Positions 7,642-16,433 of a stretch of 64,000 nucleotides of DNA are shown here, in pieces. Under the pieces are notes generated by a model, which made no database searches, was not told where the DNA came from, and saw only the letters and a list, made by a program, of their open reading frames with translations. The number at the start of each line of letters is the position of its first letter. Within the stretch, counting starts at the first letter, position 1. The position numbers were made by a program, and so were the translations under genes. The stretch lies in contig NZ_FTNF01000006.1 of the NCBI RefSeq assembly GCF_900156065.1, positions 1-64,000 of the forward strand. Reading direction: 5' to 3'. This stretch comes from Micromonospora avicenniae (lineage in GTDB: Bacteria; Actinomycetota; Actinomycetes; Mycobacteriales; Micromonosporaceae).

Positions 7642-8601
7642 TCAGCCCGCGGCGTCGAAGAGCACCGGCCACGGACGCTGCGCCGGCGCCTGCGGCGGGG
7701 TGCCGGCCGCCGGCTCGGCGTCGGCCAGCACCTCGGCGGCGACCTGCGCGAACATGGGTGCGGCAGGATGTGCGGAGCGCGCCGGCCAGGCCGCCGAGGT
7801 GCGCTTCACCAGGGGTGTGCCGGCGATCGGCCGCCACGCGATCCGAGGTTCCCGCCGTGCCGTCGTGGCCGGCTCGACGGCCACCGCGCCACCGGCCAGC
7901 ACCAGCCCGAAGAGGAACTCCGGGTTGTGGGCCGGACGGACCCGGCCTGGTTCGAAGCCATGCCGTCGGCACACCTCCAGCAGGTGGTCGTGCCAGCCCG
8001 GCGCGGTGGCGCGTGGCGCCGTCACCAGGTCCAACCCGGTCAGCGCCGCCAACTCCACCTCCCGCTGCCGGGCCAGCGGTGAGGTACGCGGCAACAGCAC
8101 CCCAAGGGGTACGTCGACCGGCGCGCCGGAGCGCAGCCCCTCCGCCTCGATCGGGTGATGCACCAGCCCCACGTCGAGCCGCCGCTCGGCGAGCATCCGC
8201 AGCTGCTCGCCACTGGTCAGTTCGTGCAGTTCCACGTCCAGCCCCGGGGCCCGGTCGGCGAGCCGGTCGAGCAGCGCGTGCAGGCGTACGGCCGGGGTGT
8301 CCGGCGGCACGCCGGCCCGCAGCACGCCGAGCGCGCCGGCCCGTACCTGGCGCATCAGGTTGCGCAGCCGCCCCTCGGCGGCGAGGAACTCCTCCGCCTC
8401 GCCGAGCAGCAGCTCACCGGCGGTGGTGAGGCGTACCTGGCGGCGGGACCGGTCGAAGAGCTCGACCTCCAGCTCCCGCTCGAGCCGCTGGATGGACTGG
8501 CTCAGCGGCGGCTGGGCCATGCCGAGCAGTTCGGCGGCCCGGCCGAAGTGCAGCTCACGGGCGACCAGCACGAAGTGCCGCAGGTGTCGGAGCAGGTCCA
8601 C
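7642..8601 (-). CDS. LysR family transcriptional regulator
   Basis: 319 residues from GTG 8601. The winged HTH is residues 1-60 (LRHFVLVARELHFGRAAELL, then QPPLSQSIQRLERELEVELF), and a periplasmic-binding-protein-like effector domain occupies about 85-300. The start is set by TAGGGT 7 nt upstream on the minus strand, a leaderless layout. It is divergent, across 77 bp, from a class A beta-lactamase-like gene, an arrangement reminiscent of ampR-ampC. That it controls this neighbour is inferred from the layout alone. The last ~30 residues are nonconserved. Confidence 0.92.
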   Translation of the reverse strand: MDLLRHLRHFVLVARELHFGRAAELLGMAQPPLSQSIQRLERELEVELFDRSRRQVRLTTAGELLLGEAEEFLAAEGRLRNLMRQVRAGALGVLRAGVPPDTPAVRLHALLDRLADRAPGLDVELHELTSGEQLRMLAERRLDVGLVHHPIEAEGLRSGAPVDVPLGVLLPRTSPLARQREVELAALTGLDLVTAPRATAPGWHDHLLEVCRRHGFEPGRVRPAHNPEFLFGLVLAGGAVAVEPATTARREPRIAWRPIAGTPLVKRTSAAWPARSAHPAAPMFAQVAAEVLADAEPAAGTPPQAPAQRPWPVLFDAAG

Positions 8602-8608
8602 GGGCCGG

Positions 8609-8672
8609 ACCCTACGCCAGCGCCGCGGGCGGCCCCGTGGTCGTCGTCCCGGCCGTGCGCCGCGGATACCGT
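8609..8672. promoter_or_regulatory. divergent leaderless promoters of LysR and hydrolase genes
   Basis: On the minus strand TAGGGT (8614-8609) is 7 nt before the LysR start. On the plus strand TACCGT (8667-8672) is 6 nt before the hydrolase start. The 52 bp between them must hold the LysR binding site; no obvious ATC-N9-GAT box is visible. Confidence 0.45.
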
Positions 8673-8678
8673 GCTCAG

Positions 8679-9572
8679 GTGGCAACGGTAGAGCGCGTCG
8701 AGGGCATCTTCAGCCGGGCCGGGGTGACCGGCAACCTGCACGTGGTGGACCTCGACGGACCCGGGACGGGTCTCCCGGAGGTCGCCGTCGGGGCGGACGA
8801 GCAGGTGGTGATCGCCTCGATCTTCAAGATCCTGCTGGTGCTGGAATTCGCCCGGCAGGTCACCGACGGTCAGCTCGATCCGACCGAACGGGTACTGGTC
8901 ACCGCCGCCGACCGGCTCGGCGGCTGGGGGCTGGCCGGCTGCGACGACGACGCCGAGGTGTCGCTGCGCGACCTCGCCTACTTCGCCATGTCGGTCAGCG
9001 ACAACACCGCCGCCGACCTGCTGCTGCGCCGGGTCGGCCCGGACCTGCTACCGATGCTCGCCGCCGAGCTGGGCCTGGGCCGGACCCGGATTCTCGGTGG
9101 ACCACGGCAGCTCGTCGAGGTGATGCTCGCCGATGTCGGGGCACGCACCGAGGCGGAGTTCGCGCGGATCTTCCCCACGCTGAGCGCCGAACGGGTCCGC
9201 GCCATGCGGGTCTTCGACCCGGAGCGGACCACCTCCAGCACCGCTCGGGACATCACCCGGCTGCTCGGCCTGATCTGGCGGGATGAGGCAGGCCCCGCCG
9301 CGGCCTGCGCCATGGTTCGCGGCTGGATGGCCCGCCAGCTCTTCTGGACCCGGCTGGCGGCCGGCTTCCCGCCCGGCGTGCGGGTGTCCGGCAAGACCGG
9401 CACGCTGCCCGGGCTGCACCTGGAAGCCGGCGTCGCCGAGTACCCCGACGGCGGCCGGTACGCGATCGCCGTCTTCGCCCGAACCGCTCAACTCGCCACC
9501 CGGCGTATCGACGTGGACCTGGCGATGGGGGAGGCCGCCCGAACGGCGGTCGAGGCGCTGCGCGGGGAATGA
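8679..9572 (+). CDS. class A beta-lactamase-like serine hydrolase
   Basis: 297 residues. The penicillin-recognising fold motifs are in order: SIFK (Ser47/Lys50), SDN in MSVSDNTAADLL, and KTGT in VSGKTGTLPGL. The segment PERTTSSTARDITRLL aligns with the conserved RDTTTP region. I do not find the omega-loop ExxLN motif whose Glu166 drives deacylation in class A enzymes. No signal peptide is present, so it is predicted cytosolic. It may be an esterase or a penicillin-binding protein rather than a resistance enzyme. It is divergent from a LysR gene. Confidence 0.85.
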   Translation: MATVERVEGIFSRAGVTGNLHVVDLDGPGTGLPEVAVGADEQVVIASIFKILLVLEFARQVTDGQLDPTERVLVTAADRLGGWGLAGCDDDAEVSLRDLAYFAMSVSDNTAADLLLRRVGPDLLPMLAAELGLGRTRILGGPRQLVEVMLADVGARTEAEFARIFPTLSAERVRAMRVFDPERTTSSTARDITRLLGLIWRDEAGPAAACAMVRGWMARQLFWTRLAAGFPPGVRVSGKTGTLPGLHLEAGVAEYPDGGRYAIAVFARTAQLATRRIDVDLAMGEAARTAVEALRGE

Positions 9573-9727
9573 TTTTTCGGCGTCGGGCCGGCCTCGGCAC
9601 CCGACGTGACCAGGTCCTATACCCGTTACCGTATCGCCGGTGTGTCCCACCGATCTTGGACGCGCGGCCACCGGCGTTGGTTTGCTCTGCACCGACCGAT
9701 CGCCCAGTTCACAGGGAGCGAACCCGC

Positions 9728-10714
9728 ATGTCCAGTCTTGACCGCCGCCGGTTCCTTCGCGACGCCGCCGCCTCCACCGCCCTGATCGCCGCCGGTGGGC
9801 TCGCCTCGACCGCGCTCGGCGCCCCGGCGCAGGCCGCGCCGGCAGCCGCCTCGACGCCCAGCGATGCGATCCGGCGCCGTCCCGGTCCGGTCAGCTTCCG
9901 CTGGTGGGGCACCGCCGGCTGGCGCGTCGACATCGGTGACCGGACCGTCCTGGTCGACCCGTTCCTCAGCCGGATCCACACCGGGCTGTTCGACGGTGGC
10001 ATGAACGGCTCCACCCCGCTGGAAGTGCGCACCGAGGTGGTCGACGCGTACGTCGACCGGGCCGAGACGGTGCTGGTGACGCACACCCACTGGGACCACT
10101 TCATGGACGTGCCGTACATCGCCGGCCGTACCGGCGCCAGGGTGTTCGGAACGATGACCGCGTACCACCTCGGGCTCGCGTACGGGGTGCCGTCCGGGCA
10201 GCTCAGCGCGGTCAAGGGCGGCGAGGTGATGGACTTCGGCGCCTACACCGTCGAGGTGGTCGCCTCGCTGCACAGCCGCAACGCGTCGTACGCCGTGTCC
10301 TTGCCCGGGGTGCGGCTGGCCCCGACGGCGAAGCCACTCACGGTGGCCGACCTGCCCGAGGGCGACACGCTCAACTATGTGCTGCGGGTGGCCGGTGGGC
10401 CGACGGTGTTCTTCATGGGCGCCAGCGACTTCGTGGCGCGCAACCTGGCCGGCATCGCGCCGGACGTGGCCATGGTGGCGTTGAACAGCACCACGGTCAC
10501 CGCCGACTACGTGTCGCGGCTGATGGCGGCGCTGGATCACCCGGAGGTCGTCGTGCCGGTGCACTTCGACAACTTCGAGACCGAGCTGCGTAACCCGCCG
10601 ACGGTGGCGCCGAGCGACCGGACCCGTCTCGACCAGCTGATCGCCGCCGTACGGGAGTCGTCGCCGGGCAGCCGGGTGCTGGTGCCGGAGTACGACACGG
10701 CGTACCACTTCTGA
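9728..10714 (+). CDS. Tat-exported MBL-fold metallohydrolase (UlaG-like)
   Basis: 328 residues. The start at ATG 9728 has AGGGAG upstream and gives a twin-arginine signal peptide (DRRRFLRDAAAS, hydrophobic stretch, APAQAAPAA cleavage region). The mature part is a metallo-beta-lactamase fold: TAGWRVDIGDRTVLVDPF-type entry strand, the metal site THTHWDHFMD, then HSRNASYAV and a late VPVHFDNFE histidine. It most resembles the L-ascorbate-6-phosphate lactonase (UlaG)-like branch. Export by Tat fits folding with bound metal. Substrate unknown. Confidence 0.88.
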   Translation: MSSLDRRRFLRDAAASTALIAAGGLASTALGAPAQAAPAAASTPSDAIRRRPGPVSFRWWGTAGWRVDIGDRTVLVDPFLSRIHTGLFDGGMNGSTPLEVRTEVVDAYVDRAETVLVTHTHWDHFMDVPYIAGRTGARVFGTMTAYHLGLAYGVPSGQLSAVKGGEVMDFGAYTVEVVASLHSRNASYAVSLPGVRLAPTAKPLTVADLPEGDTLNYVLRVAGGPTVFFMGASDFVARNLAGIAPDVAMVALNSTTVTADYVSRLMAALDHPEVVVPVHFDNFETELRNPPTVAPSDRTRLDQLIAAVRESSPGSRVLVPEYDTAYHF

Positions 10715-10722
10715 TCTGGGGT

Positions 10723-10753
10723 GCGGGTGGTCGCGGGGTACGCGACCACCCGC
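10723..10753. terminator. strong bidirectional terminator
   Basis: A perfect 13-bp stem (GCGGGTGGTCGCG and complement) with a 5-nt loop lies in the 43-bp gap between convergent genes. Confidence 0.8.
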
Positions 10754-10757
10754 CGGA

Positions 10758-11300
10758 TCATCCGGCGGCCAGCTCCGACAGCGCCCGCACCGACTTCCAG
10801 TTGCGGGTGGTGGCCACCACGCCGAGCTTCTTCTCCAGGTAGGCGTTGGTGAACTTCGACCGGCCGTAGCCGCCGTCGGGGAAGTGGAGGTAAGCCTCCC
10901 GCCGGACCACCGTGAACGCCACGCTCTCCCCTCCGGGCGCGGTCAGCGCATCCACGCTGGAGGGTTTCGGGGTGGTACGCAGGAACGCCACCAGCAGCCG
11001 CGTGGGATCCGTCTCCCGGCCGGCGTACGGGTTTTTGTCGACGACCGCCGCCAGCTCGCGGGCGCTACGCACCAGCACGGGCACGGCCAGCCCCAGTTCG
11101 TCGGCGATCACCTGCTCGATGCCGGCGGCGAGCCGCTCCGCGTCCGAGGCGTCACTGCCGAACACGACGTTGCCGCTCTGCAGGTACGTCTTGACGTCGT
11201 GATGCCCGAGCGCGCTGACGAGCCGGCGCAGGTCGGCCATCCCAATCCGGTTGGTGGCTCCCAGGTTGATCCCACGCAGTAGGGCGACGTACCGGTCCAT
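10758..11300 (-). CDS. DUF1697 family protein
   Basis: 180 residues with the hallmark beginning RYVALLRGINLGATNRIGM, the central LQSGNVVF and the C-terminal TNAYLEKKLG-VVATTRNWKSV region. This matches DUF1697, an alpha/beta cytosolic family with no established biochemical role. GAGGAG lies 6 nt before the ATG at 11300. It has no operon partner. Confidence 0.92.
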   Translation of the reverse strand: MDRYVALLRGINLGATNRIGMADLRRLVSALGHHDVKTYLQSGNVVFGSDASDAERLAAGIEQVIADELGLAVPVLVRSARELAAVVDKNPYAGRETDPTRLLVAFLRTTPKPSSVDALTAPGGESVAFTVVRREAYLHFPDGGYGRSKFTNAYLEKKLGVVATTRNWKSVRALSELAAG

Positions 11301-11593
11301 CGGATCCTCCTCGCTCGTCGAGCCCAGGGTAGATCGGACCGGGCCTGGCCGGCTGGCCGCAGCGGAGGCGGCGCTGGCCAGCGCGGTGATCGGCGGATGA
11401 CCGTTCGTGGCCGAGATGTGACCTGGAAGGCCCTTCGCATCGATCCACGCAAGTGGTCTGCTGGGCGGCGAAAGTCCAGGTCGGAGGCGGTTCGGACGCA
11501 GCGCCGCCGGGACTGGAAACGTTACATCAGCAATGTTGGACTGATGGCCGGACGGTCCGATCCGCCCGGCCGGTACCGGCAGGAGGCAACCGC

Positions 11594-13723
11594 GTGCGAA
11601 ACAGACGACTGAGTCGGATCGCGGTCGCGGCGGCGAGCGTCACAACGCTCGCCTTCACCGTGTCCACCCCGGCGCAGGCGCACGATCACGAAAATCTTCC
11701 CGGCGAGCCCACCATCACGCTGCCGATCAACGACAGCGCGGCGGGCGGGACGTACAACCAGGACTTCACCCGGGTCTACGCGAACACGACCCCCGACGGC
11801 ACCCCGGTCTACATCTACGTGCCGGCCGGCACCCCGCTGGACGGCTCCGCGCCGGCCGGCGTGGCCAGCCTGGACCCGCAGTTCGACCACAACCCGGGCG
11901 ACGGGTTCACCCCCTGCGCCACGGCCACCGCGGCGCAGTTCGCCCTCACCCAGGCGCAGATCGACTACGTGGGCGACAAGCTCGCCAACCAGATCGTCGC
12001 CGTGGACGAGGAGCACTTCGGCCTGATGGACGCGGCCGACCCGGCGGAGCCGGCCAGCGACTCGCTGGTGATGGTCCTCTACAACATCCAGGACGAGGCG
12101 TACTACGACTGCGCCGTCACGTCGTACACGGCCGGATACTTCGCGCCGGACTTCATCGACAGCAACGGCATGAACGTCATCGTCGTCGACGCACTCGACT
12201 GGGCCAACCGTGTCGGGCCGGACGACGCCCCGTGGCGCGACGACGACCCGGCCAATGATCGCCCCGAGCTGTACGAGGGCACGGTCGCCCACGAACTGGA
12301 GCACCTGCTGCACAACTACAGCGACCCGGGCGAGCTGTCCTGGGTCGACGAGGGGCTGGCGGACTTCGCCATCTTCCTCAACGGCCTGGACGCGGGCGGC
12401 TCGCACCTGTCGAACCAGCAGGTCTTCTACGAGGAGACCTCGCTGACCCGCTGGGGCGGCACGCTGGCCAACTACGGTGCCGCGTTCACCTACTTCCAGT
12501 ACCTCTGGGAGCAGGCGGGTGGCAACGGCGATGGCACCTTCACTCCGGACAAGCAGTACGACGCCGCCGGCGGTGACCTGCTCATCAAGAAAATCTTCGA
12601 GGAGCAGGCCGACGGTATGGCCGGTGTGCAGAACGCCATCGACTCGTTCAACGCGGCGACCGGCGCGCACCTGCGCACCGCCGATGAGCTGTTCCGGGAC
12701 TGGTCGGTGGCGGTCTACCTGGACGACGAGGACTCCCCGGTCTACGACATCAAGGCGTTCAACTTCGGTGACCCGGCCGACACGACCTGGACCATCGACA
12801 TCGCCGACGACGTCTTCTGGGCGGGTCGCGGCAGCTACCAGGGCGCAACGCCGGGGGCCAAGTGGGCCCGGCTCAAGAACCGGCCCGACACCACCGCGGT
12901 GCCGTTCGGCATGTCGGTCGAGCGGTTCCGCAACCCCGGCCCGACCGTCGCACTCACCTTCGACGGCGACGACGAGACGGTGATCGCCCCGCACACCGGC
13001 ACCACCCACTGGTACGGCGGCTACGAGAGCCAGTCCGACAAGATCCTGGACGTCGGCACCGCCGGCCCGGTTTCCTCGCTGGACTTCTGGACCTGGCACT
13101 TCATCGAGGAGGGCTGGGACTACGGCTTCGTCGAGGCGCTCGTCGGCGGCGAGTGGATCACCGTCCCGCTGCGCGACGACGACGGTCAGGTCGTCACCAC
13201 CGACGACAACCCGCACGGCAACAACACCGAGGGCAACGGCCTGACCGGCACCTCCGGCGGTGCGTACTTCGTGGACGACCCGGTCTACGTGCACCTCACC
13301 GCCGACCTGCCAGCCGGCGCCACCGACGTCCGGTTCCGCTACTCCACCGACGCCGCCTACCTGGACACCGGATGGTTCGTCGACGACGTACGGGTCAACG
13401 GGGCCGAGGCGACCGTCTCCTCGGCGGCCGGCAACTGGTTCAGCACCACCGGCACACAGGACAACCACTGGACCGTGCAGGTCGTCTCGCACTGCGATCT
13501 CACCCCGGGGGTCACCTCGGCCGGGGAGACCACCGATGGCGCGGGCAACTGGGTCTACCGGTCCACCGGCGACGAGTTCACTGCCAGCGGTCTGCAGACC
13601 AGGTGTGCCAACGGCAACCAGGACGATTTCGCCCTCCTGGTTTCCAACCTGCCGACCGGTGACCTCACCTTCCTCGACGCGGACTACAGCTTCCACGTCC
13701 GCAACACCGGCGGCGGCAAGTAG
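11594..13723 (+). CDS. secreted M6-like zinc metalloprotease
   Basis: 709 residues starting at GTG 11594, set by a perfect AGGAGG 7 nt upstream. A Sec signal peptide (RRLSRIAVAAASV… TPAQAHD) spans about 1-30. The protease domain carries HELEHLLHNY (zinc ligands His233 and His237) and a downstream Glu/Asp in VDEGLADFA. The C-terminal half has a MAM/lectin-like module with TGWFVDDVRVNG, as in immune inhibitor A (peptidase M6) proteins. Likely a secreted protease acting outside the cell; whether it targets self, prey or host proteins is unknown. It has a hairpin terminator. Confidence 0.85.
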   Translation: MRNRRLSRIAVAAASVTTLAFTVSTPAQAHDHENLPGEPTITLPINDSAAGGTYNQDFTRVYANTTPDGTPVYIYVPAGTPLDGSAPAGVASLDPQFDHNPGDGFTPCATATAAQFALTQAQIDYVGDKLANQIVAVDEEHFGLMDAADPAEPASDSLVMVLYNIQDEAYYDCAVTSYTAGYFAPDFIDSNGMNVIVVDALDWANRVGPDDAPWRDDDPANDRPELYEGTVAHELEHLLHNYSDPGELSWVDEGLADFAIFLNGLDAGGSHLSNQQVFYEETSLTRWGGTLANYGAAFTYFQYLWEQAGGNGDGTFTPDKQYDAAGGDLLIKKIFEEQADGMAGVQNAIDSFNAATGAHLRTADELFRDWSVAVYLDDEDSPVYDIKAFNFGDPADTTWTIDIADDVFWAGRGSYQGATPGAKWARLKNRPDTTAVPFGMSVERFRNPGPTVALTFDGDDETVIAPHTGTTHWYGGYESQSDKILDVGTAGPVSSLDFWTWHFIEEGWDYGFVEALVGGEWITVPLRDDDGQVVTTDDNPHGNNTEGNGLTGTSGGAYFVDDPVYVHLTADLPAGATDVRFRYSTDAAYLDTGWFVDDVRVNGAEATVSSAAGNWFSTTGTQDNHWTVQVVSHCDLTPGVTSAGETTDGAGNWVYRSTGDEFTASGLQTRCANGNQDDFALLVSNLPTGDLTFLDADYSFHVRNTGGGK

Positions 13724-13740
13724 CACCACCCGTTCGGCGA

Positions 13741-13765
13741 GCCCGCACCGATGATCGGTGCGGGC
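13741..13765 (+). terminator. terminator hairpin after the metalloprotease gene
   Basis: GCCCGCACCGA pairs perfectly with TCGGTGCGGGC around a 3-nt loop, 18 bp after the stop. Confidence 0.7.
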
Positions 13766-13856
13766 CGTCGGCTGTTTGCAGTCGCCTCGGGCTGGTCGGG
13801 CCCGTCGCTACTGTCGAGGGACGTCACGCGGCTGACGGACGGGCTACCGTACCCGG

Positions 13857-14882
13857 ATGCGATTCGCGCGCCCGGCCGGGCTGCTCCTCGCCGCCGTCGC
13901 CGCCGTGCTGTGGGCGGTCAACATGACAGTCCTGCAGCCCCTGACCGAGCCGGTCGGACCGTGGCCGGAGGCGCTACCCGGCAACAACACCTACTGGGCC
14001 CGTGACCTGCGGTTCGCCGCCATCGTCGCGGTCGTCCTCGGGTTGGTGCTCGCCGGGCGCGGCGACAGCTGGTGGGCGCGTCCGGCCGTGCTGCTGGGCG
14101 GGGTGTGGATCGCCGCCGACCTGGCCGTGGACCGGGCCGACCCGACCGGCGCCGGACCGACGGTGCTGCTCGCCGCCGCCGGCTGCGCGGTGGTCGCCGC
14201 GTTCGCCGCCCTGTGCGTACGTCTGGGGCGCAGCGCGGCCCGACCGGGAGCGTACCGGCGGACCCTGACGGGCGCAGCCTGTGTGGCGGGGGCGTTGACG
14301 CTGGTGACCGCCGGCATCGAATCGCCGACCGATCGGGAGCCAGAGCTGCACCCCGCCGCGTTCGGCACCGCCACGCTGCTGCTCCTGCTGGCGGTGAGCT
14401 GCGCCCTGGCGGCGGCGCCCGCGCCGAGCCGGGCCCGGAGCTGGTTGGCCGTGGCGGTGGGCGTCGCGGGTGTGCTCGGCGTCCTGTTCGTCCGCGCCAC
14501 CTCGCCCGGCAGCGGGCTGCTGCACTTCCCTCTACTCGGCGCGGTGCTCTTCACCGGGGTGACGGTGCTCGCCTGGAACTGGCCGGCCGGCCGGCCCGAC
14601 TGGGGGCGGCACGGTTTGGCCGCTCTCGCGGGACTCATCGGCCCAACGGCGATGCTGATTTTCGTGATGCTGATCTCGATGTGGTTGCGGATCGGTGCGC
14701 CGCTCAACGCGTTGGCCGGCAACACCCCCATCAATTCCGCGGACTCGGACGTCCTGTACTCGTTCGCCGGTGTGCTCGTCGGGCTCGGAATGGCGCTGCT
14801 GTTGGCATGGCCGCCAGCGCTCGACGGCGGGCCGGGCGCGGCCCGTCCGGCGGTGCCGCCGCCGGTCGGGACGCGCGGCTGA
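13857..14882 (+). CDS. multi-spanning membrane protein, function unknown
   Basis: 341 residues with about eight to nine hydrophobic helices spread over the whole length, beginning RFARPAGLLLAAVAAVLW. There is no recognisable catalytic motif. TACCGT at 13845-13850 is 6 nt before the ATG, indicating a leaderless promoter and supporting this start. It faces the convergent YqeB-like gene and appears to be a single-gene unit. I cannot assign a family. Confidence 0.7.
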   Translation: MRFARPAGLLLAAVAAVLWAVNMTVLQPLTEPVGPWPEALPGNNTYWARDLRFAAIVAVVLGLVLAGRGDSWWARPAVLLGGVWIAADLAVDRADPTGAGPTVLLAAAGCAVVAAFAALCVRLGRSAARPGAYRRTLTGAACVAGALTLVTAGIESPTDREPELHPAAFGTATLLLLLAVSCALAAAPAPSRARSWLAVAVGVAGVLGVLFVRATSPGSGLLHFPLLGAVLFTGVTVLAWNWPAGRPDWGRHGLAALAGLIGPTAMLIFVMLISMWLRIGAPLNALAGNTPINSADSDVLYSFAGVLVGLGMALLLAWPPALDGGPGAARPAVPPPVGTRG

Positions 14883-14901
14883 CCAGCGGCGGTCCGCCCG
14901 G

Positions 14902-15636
14902 TCAGCGGCGGTCGGGCTCCGGCGCGGTCCGCTGATCGGCGGCGGGCGCGACGGCGCGGGCGGTCAACCGCCAGTACTGCCGCCGCTCCTCGTCCCGTAC
15001 CACCACCCCGAGCCGGCTCAGCTCGCGGCGCAGTTCCCGGGCGTCGTTGCGCCGATCCCGTTCGATCGCCCGCTCCCGGGCTCGCAGCAGCGCGTCCGCG
15101 CCGGCCGGCAGCCCGGGCAGCCCCGGCACCCACAGCCGGTACGCGGCCCGGTGCGGGTCTTCCTCCGCCCACGGCCAGCCGTGCGCCCGGAACGCCGCGC
15201 GCAGCCGGTTGCGATCCAGCTCCGAACGCTCCCGCAGCAGTTCGCCGCCGTCGCCGTCGAGCAGCACCAGGTCACCGCCGTCGACGAGGACGACGCGTAC
15301 CTGGTGGCGGGGCGTCTCCTGACGCTTGCCGTCGCGGCGCAGGGCGACCCGCTCACGGTCGACGGTGACGGTGAGCCGTTCGGCGGTGCCGGCCCCGGCG
15401 AGCAGCAGGCCGGCCAACGCCCCGAGCACCGCCGCGCCGATGGAGACCTGCGGCTGCGGCAGCCGGGACAGCGCCTCGAACAGGCCCCGCAGCGGCACCC
15501 AGCGCAGGTCGGCGAGCCATCCCGCCGCGGCGGCGAGCAGCCAGCCGGCCCCGGCGCCGAGCGGCGGGAAGCCGCCCCACATCAGTGCCAGCTCGGCCGC
15601 CCCGCCGCCGACCCTGGTGCGGGCGTCGCCGGCCAT
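14902..15636 (-). CDS. YqeB-like membrane protein in ABC transporter operon
   Basis: 244 residues from ATG 15636, 2 nt after the permease stop. Two hydrophobic helices (about residues 15-40 and 65-85) precede a PH-domain-like cytosolic part with LVDGGDLVLLDGDGG and FRAHGWPWAEEDPHRAAYR. The C-terminal helix-rich segment ends in VVRDEERRQYWRLT. This combination matches proteins annotated as YqeB family in actinomycetes; the assignment is from remembered sequence features. Third gene of an ATPase-permease-YqeB operon, so it may assist or modulate that transporter. Confidence 0.7.
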   Translation of the reverse strand: MAGDARTRVGGGAAELALMWGGFPPLGAGAGWLLAAAAGWLADLRWVPLRGLFEALSRLPQPQVSIGAAVLGALAGLLLAGAGTAERLTVTVDRERVALRRDGKRQETPRHQVRVVLVDGGDLVLLDGDGGELLRERSELDRNRLRAAFRAHGWPWAEEDPHRAAYRLWVPGLPGLPAGADALLRARERAIERDRRNDARELRRELSRLGVVVRDEERRQYWRLTARAVAPAADQRTAPEPDRR

Positions 15637-15638
15637 GG

Positions 15639-16433
15639 TCAGGCCACCTCCCGCCGCAGCGTCCGGACCAGGCCGGCCGCCAGCGGCACGAGCAACCAGA
15701 CCACCAGTGACACCGCCAGCCGGGCCCACTGGTCGGCGTCCAGGGAGGTGGTGAAGAGTGGCTCCATGGTGCGTCCGGTGTCCAGCCAACCGGCCGGCCG
15801 GTGCAACGCCGGAACCAGCCCGCCGACGATCGACCACGCGGTGGGCAGCAGCAGGTAGGTGACGATGGCGAGCGGGGTGTTGAGCAGCAGCAACCCGAAA
15901 GCGACACCCATCAGCGCGTTGGCGACCTGGAAGACCACCGAGTTCAGCAGCAGGGTCTCGTCGAACTCCCAACTGCCCGCGCCGCCACTCGTCCCGGCGA
16001 TCAGCGTGCCGACCGCGGCCACCGCCAGGCTGGTCGCCACCGACGCGAGCGCGGCCAGCACCACCGCGGCCAGCTTCGCGACGACCACCCGTTCCCGGCG
16101 GGGCACCAGGGCGTACGTGACGAGCGCGGTCCGCTGCGACCATTCGGCCGTGACGGAGAGGATGCCCAGCACGGGCAGGAGCACCCCGACCGGCAACAGC
16201 GACGGCACGAAGAAGTTCGCGAAGGTCTGGTCCGCGGCGTCGGCGAAGACGAGCTGAAGGGTGACGATGACGGCGGTGGTCAGACCGATGATGATCAGCA
16301 GCCAGAGACCGGCCCGGGTGTCGGCGAGCTTGCGCAGCTCCACCGCGGTGAGCCGGGGCAGCGACGGCCGCCGGACACCGGGACGCGGCACGGGCTCGAC
16401 GCTGCTCGCCTGGGGTGTGGTCGTGGTGGTCAC
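15639..16433 (-). CDS. ABC-2 type transporter permease
   Basis: 264 residues with six predicted transmembrane helices after a ~35-residue cytosolic N-terminus (the ELRKLADTRAGLWLL segment is the usual entry of ABC-2 permeases with an amphipathic connecting helix). It overlaps the ATPase gene by 4 bp (ATGA) and is followed after 2 nt by the YqeB-like gene. With the ATPase it should form a homodimer-type exporter or lipid/peptide-sensing transporter. The substrate is not visible. Confidence 0.88.
   Translation of the reverse strand: MTTTTTPQASSVEPVPRPGVRRPSLPRLTAVELRKLADTRAGLWLLIIIGLTTAVIVTLQLVFADAADQTFANFFVPSLLPVGVLLPVLGILSVTAEWSQRTALVTYALVPRRERVVVAKLAAVVLAALASVATSLAVAAVGTLIAGTSGGAGSWEFDETLLLNSVVFQVANALMGVAFGLLLLNTPLAIVTYLLLPTAWSIVGGLVPALHRPAGWLDTGRTMEPLFTTSLDADQWARLAVSLVVWLLVPLAAGLVRTLRREVA

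Noticed and set aside
4074..8429. A 1451-codon plus-strand open frame
   Set aside because: It runs across several genes encoded on the other strand and the regulator gene; its composition is Arg/Pro/Gly-rich and shows no domain.
11301..11593. Riboswitch or small RNA upstream of the metalloprotease
   Set aside because: GC-rich pairing is possible everywhere in this DNA, and no known class signature was found.
11522..13729. 735-codon minus-strand frame opposite the metalloprotease
   Set aside because: Val/Gly/Arg-rich shadow. The plus frame has a perfect ribosome-binding site, signal peptide and zinc motif.
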